This document shows positions 21,883 to 32,440 of a stretch of 64,000 nucleotides of DNA, one piece after another. Numbering within the stretch: position 1 is the stretch's first letter; each line of letters opens with the position of its first letter. The translations under genes were made by a program, and so were the position numbers. The notes beneath the pieces were generated by a model. It had not been told where the DNA came from, did no database searches, and was given only the letters and a program-made list of their open reading frames with translations. Where the stretch lies: assembly GCA_036971715.1 (NCBI GenBank), contig JAVHJL010000012.1:496001-560000 (forward strand), read 5' to 3'. The stretch is from Arthrobotrys musiformis (taxonomy: Eukaryota > Ascomycota > Orbiliomycetes > Orbiliales > Orbiliaceae).

Positions 21883-22395
21883 CTATGAGTTGGCTTCTTC
21901 GTCTCGAACAAAAGGTTCCGCACTTGGGTCAGCGGTTGGTGGAAGGTTTTGTACATATTTATACAGGACTTCGTACCCAAATGTAGATATATCTATAGAG
22001 ATATCAGCTGGTAACAGGAATAGGTTGGTATACAGAGCTGACATTACTTCCGTAACTTCGGCTGCGCGGGGTGGGGTGGGTATGAGACAATTCGAGTCTA
22101 TGACATCAAAGTTCCATTTGCTTTGTCGAAGAGTAGGGAACGAATCAAGACGCGGCAAGTATCGTGAGCAGCCATCTTGGATTCTCCCCACTCGTCGGGC
22201 TAAATCCCTGGATTGATTGCATTGTGCCAATAGAAGGATCCTAGGGCGGTGGCATTCGTGCAGCCTGCTAGGTAACATTGCATGGTCTTGATATCGATGC
22301 CGCCATGCATACTTGTATACCCACAAGAGTGCGGGATGCAAAACCAGCACCTTGCAAGCAACTACAGCGAGATAGCTACTGTGAATGAAGATCAA
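21883..22395 (-). CDS. Protein-like open frame upstream of the PIN gene, unidentified
   Basis: The part from about 22215 to 21883 looks protein-coding (SALYTNLFLLPADISIDIST, EVLYKYVQNLPP), while the first third looks incidental. A GTGAGA donor-like site lies just past the stop. The stop TAG follows NS and could be a mutated Gln codon. It may be an exon of the PIN-domain gene immediately downstream on the same strand, or the 3' end of a separate gene. No family recognised. Confidence 0.35.
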   Translation of the reverse strand: MIFIHSSYLAVVACKVLVLHPALLWVYKYAWRHRYQDHAMLPSRLHECHRPRILLLAQCNQSRDLARRVGRIQDGCSRYLPRLDSFPTLRQSKWNFDVIDSNCLIPTPPRAAEVTEVMSALYTNLFLLPADISIDISTFGYEVLYKYVQNLPPTADPSAEPFVRDEEANS

Positions 22396-22637
22396 ACTTA
22401 GAACTTGATTCTATTTCGATACAGGTTGCAAAATTTAAATCAGCGCGAGCTAGGCGCGGTGCAATGTTGCAGCTAGCTGTATAGGAGAGGTAACATTGGA
22501 CAACTTGATCATCAAATTATATTTAGTAATGTAGATAGGGGACGAGCTAGAATTGACCGTGATTCTAATCGAGGAATACGCAAAAGCATCATATAAAAAT
22601 CAATAGGCCTATCGGACCCGCGAGACCACATATGTAG

Positions 22638-23802
22638 TAGAGCACCTTATTGGTGCTTGAATACAGGCATCTTAGAATTCCGGGCCTCCTGGCGGCATGA
22701 GCCTTGATAATTCCATTTTCCACTAGTATCAACATGTATGCATGGGTGTTATATATTTTCTTCTTTTTCTGTCGGCTCTCGATTATCAGATAGTTACCTA
22801 TTCCAAGCGGTCCAAGGGATACTTGTTTCCGGTGATGCCGGTTGCATTTCATTTTGCAATGCTGAAACAGAGAAGACGACCTTGGTCGCTTCGACTTCGA
22901 GGGCTTCGGAGATATGTTGTGATAAACCAATCAAACAGAGCACTTTGCGTTGGAGTCTAGAGTCCCTCGTTGGATAGAGTTCGCTTCTTTGGGGCTCATC
23001 GAATTGGGCGTGGTTTTTTGGACAGACCTGGTCTCATTCCCAACCTCACCCAAGGTGGTCCAGGCCGGCCCGATTTCTGGTCAAGCAGGGCCAAGGGAGC
23101 TGTAGCTGAAAAGTAACCAGAGTAAAAGCTGTGAAAGAAGTTTCGAAACGCAAACGCAAACGCAGAATTGCAATTAATTGAGGCTGGGAACTATGGTGCG
23201 CGAGACCTACCTAACCCTTTACTATATAGCTTATGCACGTTATATCACAGATATACTTGGCGGCTACATAGATACATACCTGGAATTACGGTACTTATGT
23301 ACACAGTAGGTTTGTGTACCTGATATTAAGGGGCTATCGAGATCACCCCTTGATCATGCAAGTATGCATGAATATTCGTGACGAGGATTAGTACAAAAGA
23401 AACCATGCTAACTAACTATCGTGGCAGCTGAACCGTCGTGGCAGCTGAACCACCGTGACAAGCGTACCACCGTCTCACAATTTAGTCAAGGCGCCGCTCA
23501 GACCTCGTCTCGCTAAGTTCATGTGCTGTTTGGTCCGGAATGAGATCGGTCCTGAATTCATGAACCAAAGCCGAAAAGACTCGACAACTGGCCCCACTTT
23601 CCGTAAGTGTCTATCTCACTTGGAATAGGTACATACATAGTAGTAACTATCTGATAATCGAGAGCCGACAGAAAAAGAAGAAAATATATAACACCCATGC
23701 ACACATGTTGATACTAGTGGAAAATGGAACTATCAAGGCTCATGCCGCCAGGAGGCCCGGAATTCTAAGATGCCTGTATTCAAGCACCAATAAGGTGCTC
23801 TA
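22638..23802. mobile_element. TA-flanked element with about 170-bp terminal inverted repeats
   Basis: The left end, 22638-22807, and the right end, 23619-23802, are inverted copies. The ends read TA-GAGCACCTTATTGG at the left and CCAATAAGGTGCTC-TA at the right. Over the arms I see only two substitutions (both A versus G) and one 13-bp indel near the inner edge. TA on both sides fits a TA target duplication. The interior (about 810 bp) has no clear transposase; a short open frame at about 22820-22977 is not recognised. It is therefore probably a non-autonomous element with unusually long TIRs. Confidence 0.85.
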
Positions 23803-23959
23803 TTAACCGGAAATTTCCGAAACTATTTGGGTACCGTCCCTTCAAGGTTTCCAAATCCTGCTCTGCCCGCACCCCCGTTTTGTGGCGTTTTAATTCACAC
23901 CCATGCTATCGTCCAAATCAATCTGGATTTCTAGTCTGGGGCACACCTGTCATTTCAGA

Positions 23960-24480
23960 ATTCAGAGTTGTACAGAGGAGGCGCGAAGAATTACGAGAAG
24001 TCGGAGGATCCGATTTACGTATTGGAACACAACGTCCCCATCGACACGAAGTATTATCTTGAGCAACAGCTAGCGAAGCCATTGCAGAGAATCTTCGAGC
24101 CGATCCTTGGAGCGAAAAAGGCTGATCAATTGCGTAAGTTGATTGAAGCATTGTGGGATGTAAACTTGGTACTAATTCGGGCTAGTTACCGGTGATGACA
24201 CCAGAACAATTTCCGTCGCCGCCCCGACAATGGGTGGACTGATGAAGTTTGCAAAGAAAACCCAGACGTGTATGGGATGCAAGACTCCGCTGACAAGAAA
24301 AGATGAAGCGGGCGGTGCTGTTTGCCATAATTGCCAGGATCGTAGCGGGGAACTCTACCAGAAAACGGTAAGTTGTTTTTAGAGCCCGTGGATTACATTA
24401 CAGAAAGTGTGTACTAACTCCACCGTGTAGCTTTCCAAGGTTTCCGAGTTGGAAGTGGGGTTTGGAAGGCTATGGACGCA
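23960..24480 (+). pseudogene. POL3: DNA polymerase delta catalytic subunit, C-terminal fragment
   Basis: Starts abruptly near 23960 and reads NYEKSEDPIYVLEHNVPID, YYLEQQLAKPLQRIFEPILG, an intron (about 24135-24189, GTAAGT to CTAG), then GDDTRTISVAAPTMGGLMKF. It continues with the CysA zinc-binding pairs CMGC and CHNC, a second intron (GTAAGT near 24369 to TAG at 24430), and LSKVSELEVGFGRLWTQC. This is the well-conserved C-terminal part of Pol3. The polymerase and exonuclease domains are absent, and so is the CysB region that binds the iron-sulfur cluster, since the frame is lost after the TQCQR donor. Exons and splice sites remain clean. It lies 160 bp from the TA-flanked element, which suggests recent duplication or capture; this is inference. 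Confidence 0.9.
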
Positions 24481-24739
24481 GTGTCAGAGGTAAGTTGAAC
24501 ACGGCTACGCAATGGTGTTTACACGCAGGGGGGCTAATATTTGAGGGTTTAGATGCCAAGAATCACTTCATTGCGAAGTTATCAATTCAATTGCGAGAAA
24601 GATTGAATACTTTTGTTACCAGAGAGAGGGGGGGTTCTATGTATAATTTTGGGGTAGTGCTGTCGTTTTTTGCAGAAGCCTCGATGATAGCCCCGCGCGA
24701 AAACATTTTTAATTGTAAACACCCGCCCCTATAGCTTGT

Positions 24740-25758
24740 GAAATGAACCAAACAAAATTAGCAACCGATAGATCTAGACGTTAACAGGCCTAGAACGGTC
24801 CGTGCCTGGGCGTCGACGTCTCGATAGCTCGGACTTTGCGGTGTCTTGTCGATGACATGACGTTGGTGTTAGAGCCACCCACCGCTCGCCAACGCTCCTG
24901 GATCCATGGATTCGCCGAAAACATTCGAATTATCTGTATTGGCTGTGGTTGAAAAAAGAAGCTAGCAAAGAAAATTTTCGCGATTGCCGGCATTTGGTAG
25001 GCCTGCCTAGTAATGCTTTGTATTGCATCATGGCCGGCGATGCACTCAAGCTACCTTATGCATCCAAGGCTGTCCGACGGCCGACAGAGGGCTTATTGAT
25101 CATGATCGGTTGGGCGCCCGCCACCGGCAATGTAAAACTGGTCTGAATGGGCCAGCTGCAGGGAGCTCCAGGTTCCAGCTCGAGTTCAGATAGCTAAGTC
25201 TTAACCAACGCTATCGGATCCTGTTAGTAATTGGGGCCCATTTTTGATATAAAACACTGTGAGGTCCGCGAGAGGGGACAGCTAGGATCCGGTCAGCTCG
25301 ATTTCAGACGACAGTTGGCAGTATCCCTAATTAATATCCCATACAGGATATCCCGTCCTTTCCAAGTGCTCGATTCGACTGTCAAACAACCCTGCCCAGC
25401 AGCATATAAGCTACCTTGCACCGCAGCTTCGCGCGGCTCTCGGGTTTCGTGTCTCCGGCGCTGGTTATCTTAGCTAGCTAGAGGATGTGGATATATTCAG
25501 CGTTATAGCTTCTGTTGGATAGATTGTCCTTTTTCTGTAGTAGTAGTTGATATTTGGTGGACAAGAAGCTCAGCCTTCCGAGCTTGGCTTCCTGACTAGT
25601 TGATCTCACTGACCCACTCACTCGCCCTCAAAATACAAGCCAACCTCCGCTCCACAGCTACAGTCCAATCACGAGTCCATTCCTTCAACAGCTGCACATC
25701 AGCTTCAACAATCAATTCTATCCTTCCGAATATCTCAGCCAAAGAATCAGCAGTCGCC
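24740..25758. other. Intergenic, includes 5' leader of the F-box gene
   Basis: No supported gene. An open frame at 24949-25146 on the plus strand is unrecognised. From about 25600 the sequence is open in frame with the F-box gene, but Ser/Thr-rich and without ATG, so I take it as 5' untranslated leader. Confidence 0.4.
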
Positions 25759-27975
25759 ATGGAGGAAGATGACTTCCAACACGTTGCGTGGTTGCTTTCG
25801 AGCCTCAGAGGCAAATCCGGTGCCCCGCCACCAGATACCGCCCCCCAGCTTAAGGGAATCGAACAAACCTCGAGATCTTCCTCGACATCTCTCCTAGATC
25901 TCCCCTACGACATCCTCTACATAATCCTCGAACACGTTCCACCGTACGAGATCCCCCGTCTACGGAGGGTTTCCAAGGCGTTCAACAGTTTCCTAACCAA
26001 GCCCCACGTGCTTTCCCCTTTACTCCGCTACCACTTTCCATACCACGTGAGAGACTCGTTACATGGAGGTGCTCTGCAACTTATCGGGGCTGCCGGCAGC
26101 GAAGCGAGCACTTCGAACACTGTAGTTTCCGATAACGATGTAATCGCGGGGGCACCACAAGCATTTGACGCTGCGCTCAAACGGTTTTTCAACCGAGCGA
26201 GGGGCAAACCAACGTCCATTACAGTTATCAGCGGTGTTCGACTGGATGCCTGCTATGAAACCGGAACCTCTTACGATCACATGTTCCTCGTGTTCCACCA
26301 TATCTCCGGCCGAGTGTTCATCTACGACAGTGGGAATCGATTCCCGCATAAACCGTACGTCACTCTTGACGTTCGAGGCCTCGGACTGCCCTGGTACGGG
26401 TATAGAGTACCCCGCCGGAACGTCCGACAATCCGTCGTTCTGGACAAGCGCATCTTGATCGTGAGCGGGACGAGGGAATTCGAAGGCGATGCGGAATGTA
26501 TGATCCCGCAGGCGATCTACTCGCTTCATAATTACCCAGAAGTCGAATTCGTGGGCATCTGGCGCGGAGTGTCGTACCACGAGCATCTCAACAGCCTTTG
26601 CGCGAACGATGAGTGGATCGGGTGTAGGGTCAACCGACAATTCATCAAGCTCGTCAAAATCTCATCGCTACGCCAACGGGTCGGTGAACCCGCGGGGCCG
26701 ACTAAAACTGCGCCGGCGCCGCATCCTTACGAACTCACGTTCCCGCATCCTTCCAAGGGGTATATCGAGGACGTACATCTTGCGAAAGACCACGTGTTCG
26801 TGTACTCTGTTATTATGGACGAAGACGAGAACGGACACGGGCAGATAGACGTATTTAGTATCAACTTGATCCCTAACGAGCATCGAGATAAACAACTATA
26901 CGAAATCGCCCACGTTCGATCCGTCGTCTTACACGCGTGGCAGGGGATGTTTATGGAGTACATTGGATACCCCAACTCGGATGATGTTCCGGAGGCGATG
27001 AGATGTCAGAGATGGGATAGAATCTACCCTTTCATGAAGGGGAATCGACATCATGGGATGCCTGAAGAAGATGGGGAGAGTGTGATGATGACGCTCGGGA
27101 AGACATTTAGAGCTAACGGCAACATACCCATCGGTTGCGCAAGGATCTTTGCGAAGGCAGAGAAATTGAATCGGGAAGGGGAGCCACCGATTGTGGAGAC
27201 GGTGGCGCCGGGGAATATCATCCCGTTCTGTGTGGCATTGGAGCAAGGGATCCAGGAGGATGATGCGGTGCATACCCTTCTATTGCCTACTACCAGAGGG
27301 ACAGTGAAGAGCCGGGCGGAGACCATGGAGGAAACCGAAGGGCATGTGGGGTTCGTGTTTCAGCCGTGGTATCCGGATGTCCCAGCTAGTCCGGATGCCA
27401 TGCACTTCAACACTGGGAATTCGCAAGACCCGTTACCGGGCGACGATGCAGCCTACCTACTAAATTTCGGAAACGCAAATTACGGATTCGGCAACGATAA
27501 AAAGGTCGAACCAGCATTACCGACGCCGAGTATTGGAGAAGCGTGGTATCTAGATCAAGACCAAACGCAAAGAACTAGCGTTATCACAGAGGAAGGATTA
27601 TTCCATATTTTCTACGACGAACCAGCGAGCGATAACAAACCTTCGGATTTAGCACCACAGCACGCCAACGGCGCGGGATCGCAAACGCTAAAGGAACCGA
27701 TCCAGTTATTCCCGAGTCATATGCAGCATATCCCGCTCGAAGAGATCTTTGATCCCAAAATCCCGTTCCTTGAGGTTTCGTTCGAGAATCCCATCGTCGG
27801 TGATACGCCCGGCGTGTACGAGGAGGATATGAATCTTAAACGGGCGAAGTTGGAGAAGTTGATGAGGAGCGTGAGGGGTGGGTGGAGTTGTTATGTCTGG
27901 AGTGCGGAGACGTGGGATGGGTTTTTGATTACTACGCCTGAGGATGCGAAGATGGTTGTTTTGAGGTATGATTGA
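25759..27975 (+). CDS. F-box domain protein (about 738 aa)
   Basis: An F-box protein would recruit substrates to an SCF (Skp1-cullin-F-box) ubiquitin ligase; the substrate is unknown. I chose the ATG at 25759 (MEEDDFQHVAWLL); the frame is open upstream but without ATG. The F-box lies at about residues 50-95 (LLDLPYDILYIILEHVPPYE, then IPRLRRVSKAFNSFL), with the LP and R-x-V-S-K signatures. The remaining 640 residues contain alternating strands (for example HMFLVFHHISGRVFIYDS), perhaps a beta-propeller-like substrate domain, but no WD or Kelch signature is clear. The gene is intronless, GC-richer than its surroundings and free of stops, and it is the most confidently intact gene in the window. 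It ends at TGA 27973-27975. Confidence 0.88.
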   Translation: MEEDDFQHVAWLLSSLRGKSGAPPPDTAPQLKGIEQTSRSSSTSLLDLPYDILYIILEHVPPYEIPRLRRVSKAFNSFLTKPHVLSPLLRYHFPYHVRDSLHGGALQLIGAAGSEASTSNTVVSDNDVIAGAPQAFDAALKRFFNRARGKPTSITVISGVRLDACYETGTSYDHMFLVFHHISGRVFIYDSGNRFPHKPYVTLDVRGLGLPWYGYRVPRRNVRQSVVLDKRILIVSGTREFEGDAECMIPQAIYSLHNYPEVEFVGIWRGVSYHEHLNSLCANDEWIGCRVNRQFIKLVKISSLRQRVGEPAGPTKTAPAPHPYELTFPHPSKGYIEDVHLAKDHVFVYSVIMDEDENGHGQIDVFSINLIPNEHRDKQLYEIAHVRSVVLHAWQGMFMEYIGYPNSDDVPEAMRCQRWDRIYPFMKGNRHHGMPEEDGESVMMTLGKTFRANGNIPIGCARIFAKAEKLNREGEPPIVETVAPGNIIPFCVALEQGIQEDDAVHTLLLPTTRGTVKSRAETMEETEGHVGFVFQPWYPDVPASPDAMHFNTGNSQDPLPGDDAAYLLNFGNANYGFGNDKKVEPALPTPSIGEAWYLDQDQTQRTSVITEEGLFHIFYDEPASDNKPSDLAPQHANGAGSQTLKEPIQLFPSHMQHIPLEEIFDPKIPFLEVSFENPIVGDTPGVYEEDMNLKRAKLEKLMRSVRGGWSCYVWSAETWDGFLITTPEDAKMVVLRYD

Positions 27976-29210
27976 TTTTTTCAGGATTATCAATTGCTGT
28001 TTTTTATAAGAGGTGGGATTTGATTGGGGCGGGAAATAGAGGGTAAGGTGGGTATTTGGAGTCGGATAGGATAATTTTTGGGAAACATACATGCGAGCGC
28101 GTGAGATTTGGATAGTGAGAGCTAGGCGGACTCTGGAGGGCGATGTTAATACACGAAACATATTCGGAATATTGAGGTATGACTGGGGGGTGAGAAGTGT
28201 GGAGGAATCCTTTTTATGGCGTTCCTATTGTATGTACTGTACCTAGCCACTCGATTTTTGGGTACTGCCCATAGATACTTAGGTATTTACATAGAGCGGG
28301 GGGCCGAATGTATCTTCAGAACCCGGGTCTCTTCGACTGAGGCTTGACACAATAAAAGTCCTTCTTTCTTTGCTGTATCAGAGTTGAATTTGCTGCTATT
28401 ACCTGGTGTTTACGTGAGGGCTATATGGGTATTGTAGATTCATTTTAGCTTAGAGAAAAGCCATGAGGGAAGGTTAGTTTGGGGGTGGAGGGGTTTACTA
28501 TATCCTCAACAACCCATCGAAGACTGCAGGATAAACGACACTGCAATTTCGCGTTGCGTGGGATTTTGGAACGCCAATCCAACAACAACACATTAAGCCC
28601 GCCAAACCAGATCGTAGACGTCTACCGTCTCGACATTTCAGAAGAAACGAGCGAGAAGCTCCGCACAGAAATGAATCTGGTTCAGTGAAGCTGGGGCATT
28701 ATCAGGTTTCGAGATCCGTATTTGAATATGCTGAGTTTCATCTTTCGATGGTTGTATCTAGGGTCTTGTTGACCTCGTTTCCTGTGAGCGTATCCGGCTG
28801 CGGCTGGTTCCCCAGATATTTAGCGTCACGCGCGACCCCAGTTCGGGTAAGCAAGCTACCAACAGACGTCATTACGGACATGTTTTTCGGAAGGCAGCAA
28901 TGCGGGACAACGGATCAGAGGGCGGCTGTAAGGCTTAATTGCTCCTCATTCTTCTTGACTCGCCAAAATTCGCGGGGTAACGTTGTCCGTACTACGAACT
29001 CAAACCCTCTTCTGCGTATATAAACTGTGGGGCATCTTTCGCCTCAATTCACCTGAAGTTCAGATTTTCCACTCGGTTGATATCTCCTGAAATATTGTTT
29101 GTACTTGTGTAAATTGTTTTTCAACTCAAAGGCTAATATTGGGGCCCTTAATTTTACTGTTATCTTCAATCATTACATATATCGGATATTTACGTTATTT
29201 TGGAAGCACA
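27976..29210. other. Intergenic between F-box and cyanase genes
   Basis: About 1.2 kb without a supported gene. Frames antisense to the F-box 3' end (27706-28161) are shadows. Some CT-rich sequence upstream of 29211 may belong to the cyanase promoter. No clear TATA box. Confidence 0.4.
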
Positions 29211-30105
29211 ATGTCGGGATCTGTATGTCGCAATCGATCGTGTGATCCGAAAAATCTCGAAGCGCTTTACCTTCTGGATTTCTTATTTACGTACTTTTTT
29301 TGAAACCCCTTTTTAGCCAACTTTTTCCCAGAGAGAAATCACGGCCTCGCTCATCCGGGCCAAGCAGGAGCGGAAAATCAGCTTTAAGGAACTAGGGCGA
29401 TTGGTCGAGATGAAGTCGCTGTCGCTGCGATCTTTTATGGACAACACCATGCATTCCAGGAAGACATCGCGGGGTTGGCAAAGGCACTCGGTCTCCTTGA
29501 GGGTCAGCTAGCAGCTCAGTTGTCGGGTTTTCCTGACAGGGGCAGTGGTTTTCAGATGCCACGTAAGTTCCGTCTTGCCGATATCCAAGCGTTCTTAGCT
29601 TTTTTGGCTTATTCTTTTTTTACTTTTTGGTTATTCTAATGGGGATAAATTTTCCGATGAGGGTAGCCCGAGAGCCATTGATTTATCGCCTATATGAGAT
29701 CGTCCAAAATTACAGACAAGCGTATAGAGCCGTCTTGAACGAGTTTCGGGTTAATATTTTTTTCTTCTTTTCTCCTTCTTCCTTCTTCGCCTGCAATGCC
29801 GAGCCACGGGTAAGCGCAATTATGTAACGGCTTTTTTTTTCCCTTTGTGTTTAGGTTCGGAGATGGTATCATGAGTGCGATTGCGTTCTCAACTAAGGTC
29901 GACAAGGAAGTTGTTCCTGATGAGCAAGGGAACACATGGGTCAATATAAGTATGCGGGGTAAATGGTAAGATAAAGCTGGTCTGGTAAAGAGATAAAGCC
30001 TCATTCTTAGGACAACAGTTTTTTTTTTTTTTCTCGTTTCCGGGATATCCGAGGAATTTTGTTTCTTTTTTGATATCGTGCAGGTTGCCGTATTCGAGGT
30101 TTTAA
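29211..30105 (+). CDS. cyn1: Cyanate hydratase (cyanase), five exons, one frameshift in exon 2
   Basis: Cyanase converts cyanate and bicarbonate to ammonia and carbon dioxide (via carbamate) and normally forms a decamer. Exons: 29211-29222 (MSGS), 29317-29562, 29673-29742, 29855-29965 and 30084-30105. Exon 2 begins SQREITASLIRAKQERKISF (the N-terminal helical domain) and then switches frame near 29400 to RDEVAVAAIFYGQHHAFQED. Exon 2 is 246 nt, one base short (modulo 3) of what the flanking phases need. Exon 3 carries PLIYRLYEIVQNY with the catalytic Arg and Glu (R-x-x-E). Exon 4 carries FGDGIMSAIAF with the catalytic Ser. Exon 5 gives the family end WLPYSRF. The exon 3 donor is the unusual GA|GTTTCG. 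A one-base loss (or sequencing error) is the only defect seen; if real, the protein is truncated before the active site. Confidence 0.88.
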
Positions 30106-30589
30106 GTGGGAGTATTAACTGCGGGAACGTGGGTTGGGTTGGCCCCAGGAATTGAAGAACATCCTTGATTTTTTGGAAAAAGATATGAAATATGGAAACT
30201 CAAAGGCGGGAAAAAGGACGACAGTTAGTTTTTGCAGTTTCCTTCTTTCCTTTTTTTTTACTTATTTCTTGAGCTCTGGTAAATCCCAATGTGGTGGATT
30301 ATTTCTTCAGGGTTATAGTTACACGCGTGTATACAATTTTGCATTTTCCCCAAGAACGCCATTTGCTCCCAGAAACATTTGGAAAAACAGTATATGTATA
30401 TTAAAAAAGGAAAGAGAAAAAAAGAGGAATCTGAATTTTGTTTTTATGTGTGATTATTAGCCTCGGATGTGTGTTTTTTATGTTTCCCTTTTACGCATTC
30501 TGTGATACGATGATACCTGGCCGAATGTTATCCGGGTATTGGAATTTAGAGCTCTTGATTGCATCTTCCCGTTTTTTCTCACCTTGTGC
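30106..30589. other. Spacer between convergent cyanase and oxygenase fragments
   Basis: No gene seen. The region has T-rich runs (for example near 30245-30260) and low-complexity frames only. Confidence 0.4.
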
Positions 30590-31136
30590 CTAGTTTCTTC
30601 GTGCGGCGTCTAAAATGAAGTCCCTTGCAGTAATAGGCGGATACTTTTTCAGAGGCCCTTGGATCACAGCGGATCTGATTGATCGGACAAGGACATGAGC
30701 ATGTCACCGATGTTGCCTTGCATGAAAAAATAGGTTAGCATTCCAGAATATGATCACGCAGGGAAAAAACAATACAACCGGTTTCGTTCGTCATTTTTAT
30801 GTAAGAAAAATTAAGGGAAAACATACAAACTATCTCGCCGGTGTTAGCCTTGACGGGCGTCCAGACGTCTCCCATTCCGAAACTGGTGTAAAATTCCCGA
30901 CCAGGACAGACCTCGAGGCTGTCTTCACCGGTACGTTGGAATAGTAGGGTGAGGAAATCGTAATTGGTGTAGGCACCGGCTCGGATATGGCCATCGGGAA
31001 TCGAGCGGGTCTCGCTTTTGTAGTAGTGGAGGAGTCTAAGTGTCGTCATGGTTCGATAGCTACGCTTAGTTACAGTACGGAGCAGGATATCAGGCGCTAG
31101 TTGGAGAATACGGTCAGGGCTACCATGACTATTCAA
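30590..31136 (-). pseudogene. 2-oxoglutarate/Fe(II) oxygenase (isopenicillin N synthase-like), decayed C-terminal part
   Basis: The frame from 31136 gives a segment before the core (TMTTLRLLHY), then IRAGAYTNYDFLTLLFQ, where the family has A-H-T-D-x-G: the metal-binding His is Tyr and the Asp is Asn. This is followed by GDVWTPVKANTGEIV. An intron (GTATGT to GCAAG at about 30725) leads to NIGDMLM. A one-base shift then leads to SIRSAVIQGPLKKYPP and the end at TAG 30590-30592. The usual second His (S-T-x-H-R-V) is not present. With two metal ligands lost and a frameshift it cannot be an active enzyme. CAC to TAC (His to Tyr) and GAT to AAT (Asp to Asn) are C:G to T:A changes. The 5' half is missing; the frame loses similarity at the junction with the adjacent phospholipase D remnant near 31136. 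Confidence 0.75.
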
Positions 31137-32440
31137 GACAATTTCAAGGCTACAGTACCGAGCATATGGTGGCCATGAGGGGCAGCAATATGGTGGTCAA
31201 CATGAAGGACAATATGGTGGCCAGCACTATGAAGGGGGTGGTTACTACCAACATATATCACCCCGGCTGGTACCCACTATGGACCACCATCTGAACAATA
31301 CGATCCTCTTGGAGGTGAATACCGTGATCCAAACTATGGCCAAGCTCCATACCCCGTTGAATACGGCGAAGACCCTAATAGGGCTGCCCAGGGCTACTAT
31401 GGAGGAAGTGCTGCTCCCCCCCATGGTAAGGGCGCTTCCAAAAATCTCATGTGAATGTACCCTACTGACCTTAATAAAGAATACCCAGCTGGTTGTCTCG
31501 TCGCCAGACTCCTCAAATTGCCCAGCTGGTGGGTATGCCTTTCCACCAGAAGTGCTGGGAGCACCACGTGAAATACCACGAAATTTATCCACCCATAACT
31601 ATAATTTTCGTGTCAAACCATCTGATCTTCCACCAGAAACCGAGTTCCAATTCTACTACTCGCATATACCTACGCAATCATTCGCTTCTAATGTGAGCTG
31701 GAGGCCGACGGCCGCTCCTGAAACAAAAAAGTTGTCGGTATTCAGAAGCTTCAGAACTGGGTTGCACAATACCATCCGCAAAGTAACGAATACAAATAAA
31801 ACCCAAGTGCATTCAGAAATGCACGAAGAGGGAATTTGCATGGATCCAGACCACCTTTACAGCTCCAATAGATTTGAAAGTTTTGCAGGTGTCTGCCCCC
31901 GAAATTCAGTTAAATAGTTTGTCGACGGATAAGTCTTAACGCATAGAGTGCACAATAGTAATAATGATACCGATTTACTAACAATTTCATATAGAAAGGA
32001 TTATTATAAGTATACTTCGACAACTTCATCACTACCTCTATTAACTTTTTCAAGGCTAGGCTATTGCCGAAGCAATCAAGAATGCTCGCCACAATATTTG
32101 GATCCTCAATTGGTAGTTTTCTCCAGAAGAGTATCGTCTCAATCGAATGCTAAAGGCAACTAGAGAAAAAAGAGTTATTTTTAACGTCATTGTCTACAAG
32201 GAAGTTACCCAAGCCTTGACGTTGAGCTCTGCCCATACAAAGTATTTCCTGGAAGAACAATATTTAAACATTCAAGTCTTCAGGTATCCAAACCGTACTC
32301 CAAACAGAAAAATCATTCTATCAAAGTTAATCCAAAGCAACCTTCTTAACACACTCACCAGCTTCACGAATATTAATCAGCTCGTTCTTATATAAGCTCA
32401 TCATGAGAAGCTTTATTTCATCAATAAAATCACGTTTCGT
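31090..32440 (+). pseudogene. Phospholipase D, N-terminal half, decayed
   Basis: Phospholipase D hydrolyses phosphatidylcholine to phosphatidate and choline. The 5' part (31090-31430) is Gly/Tyr/Gln/Pro-rich in three successive frames (QQYGGQHEGQYGG, then YGPPSEQYDPLGGEY). Such low-complexity N-termini are common in fungal PLDs. From about 31590 the frame becomes RFESFAGVCPRNSVK, stop, FVDG; after about 95 bp of unmatched sequence comes AIAEAIKNARHNIWILNW, stop, FSPEEYRLNRMLKA, then VIVYKEVTQALTLSSAHTK, and finally stop-AHHEKLYFIN. The last is the first HKD motif (H-x-K-x4-D) with Asp replaced by Asn. Stops at 31915-31917, 32114-32116 and 32393-32395 each replace an expected Trp. The C-terminal half with the second HKD is absent. 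Confidence 0.83.

Noticed and set aside
26059..26640. 193-codon minus-strand frame inside the F-box gene
   Set aside because: Shadow of a strongly coding frame on the plus strand.
27706..28161. 151-codon minus-strand frame over the F-box gene end
   Set aside because: Antisense shadow of the F-box gene, with biased composition and no motif.
30590..32440. A single fusion gene of oxygenase and phospholipase D
   Set aside because: The two similarities are on opposite strands.
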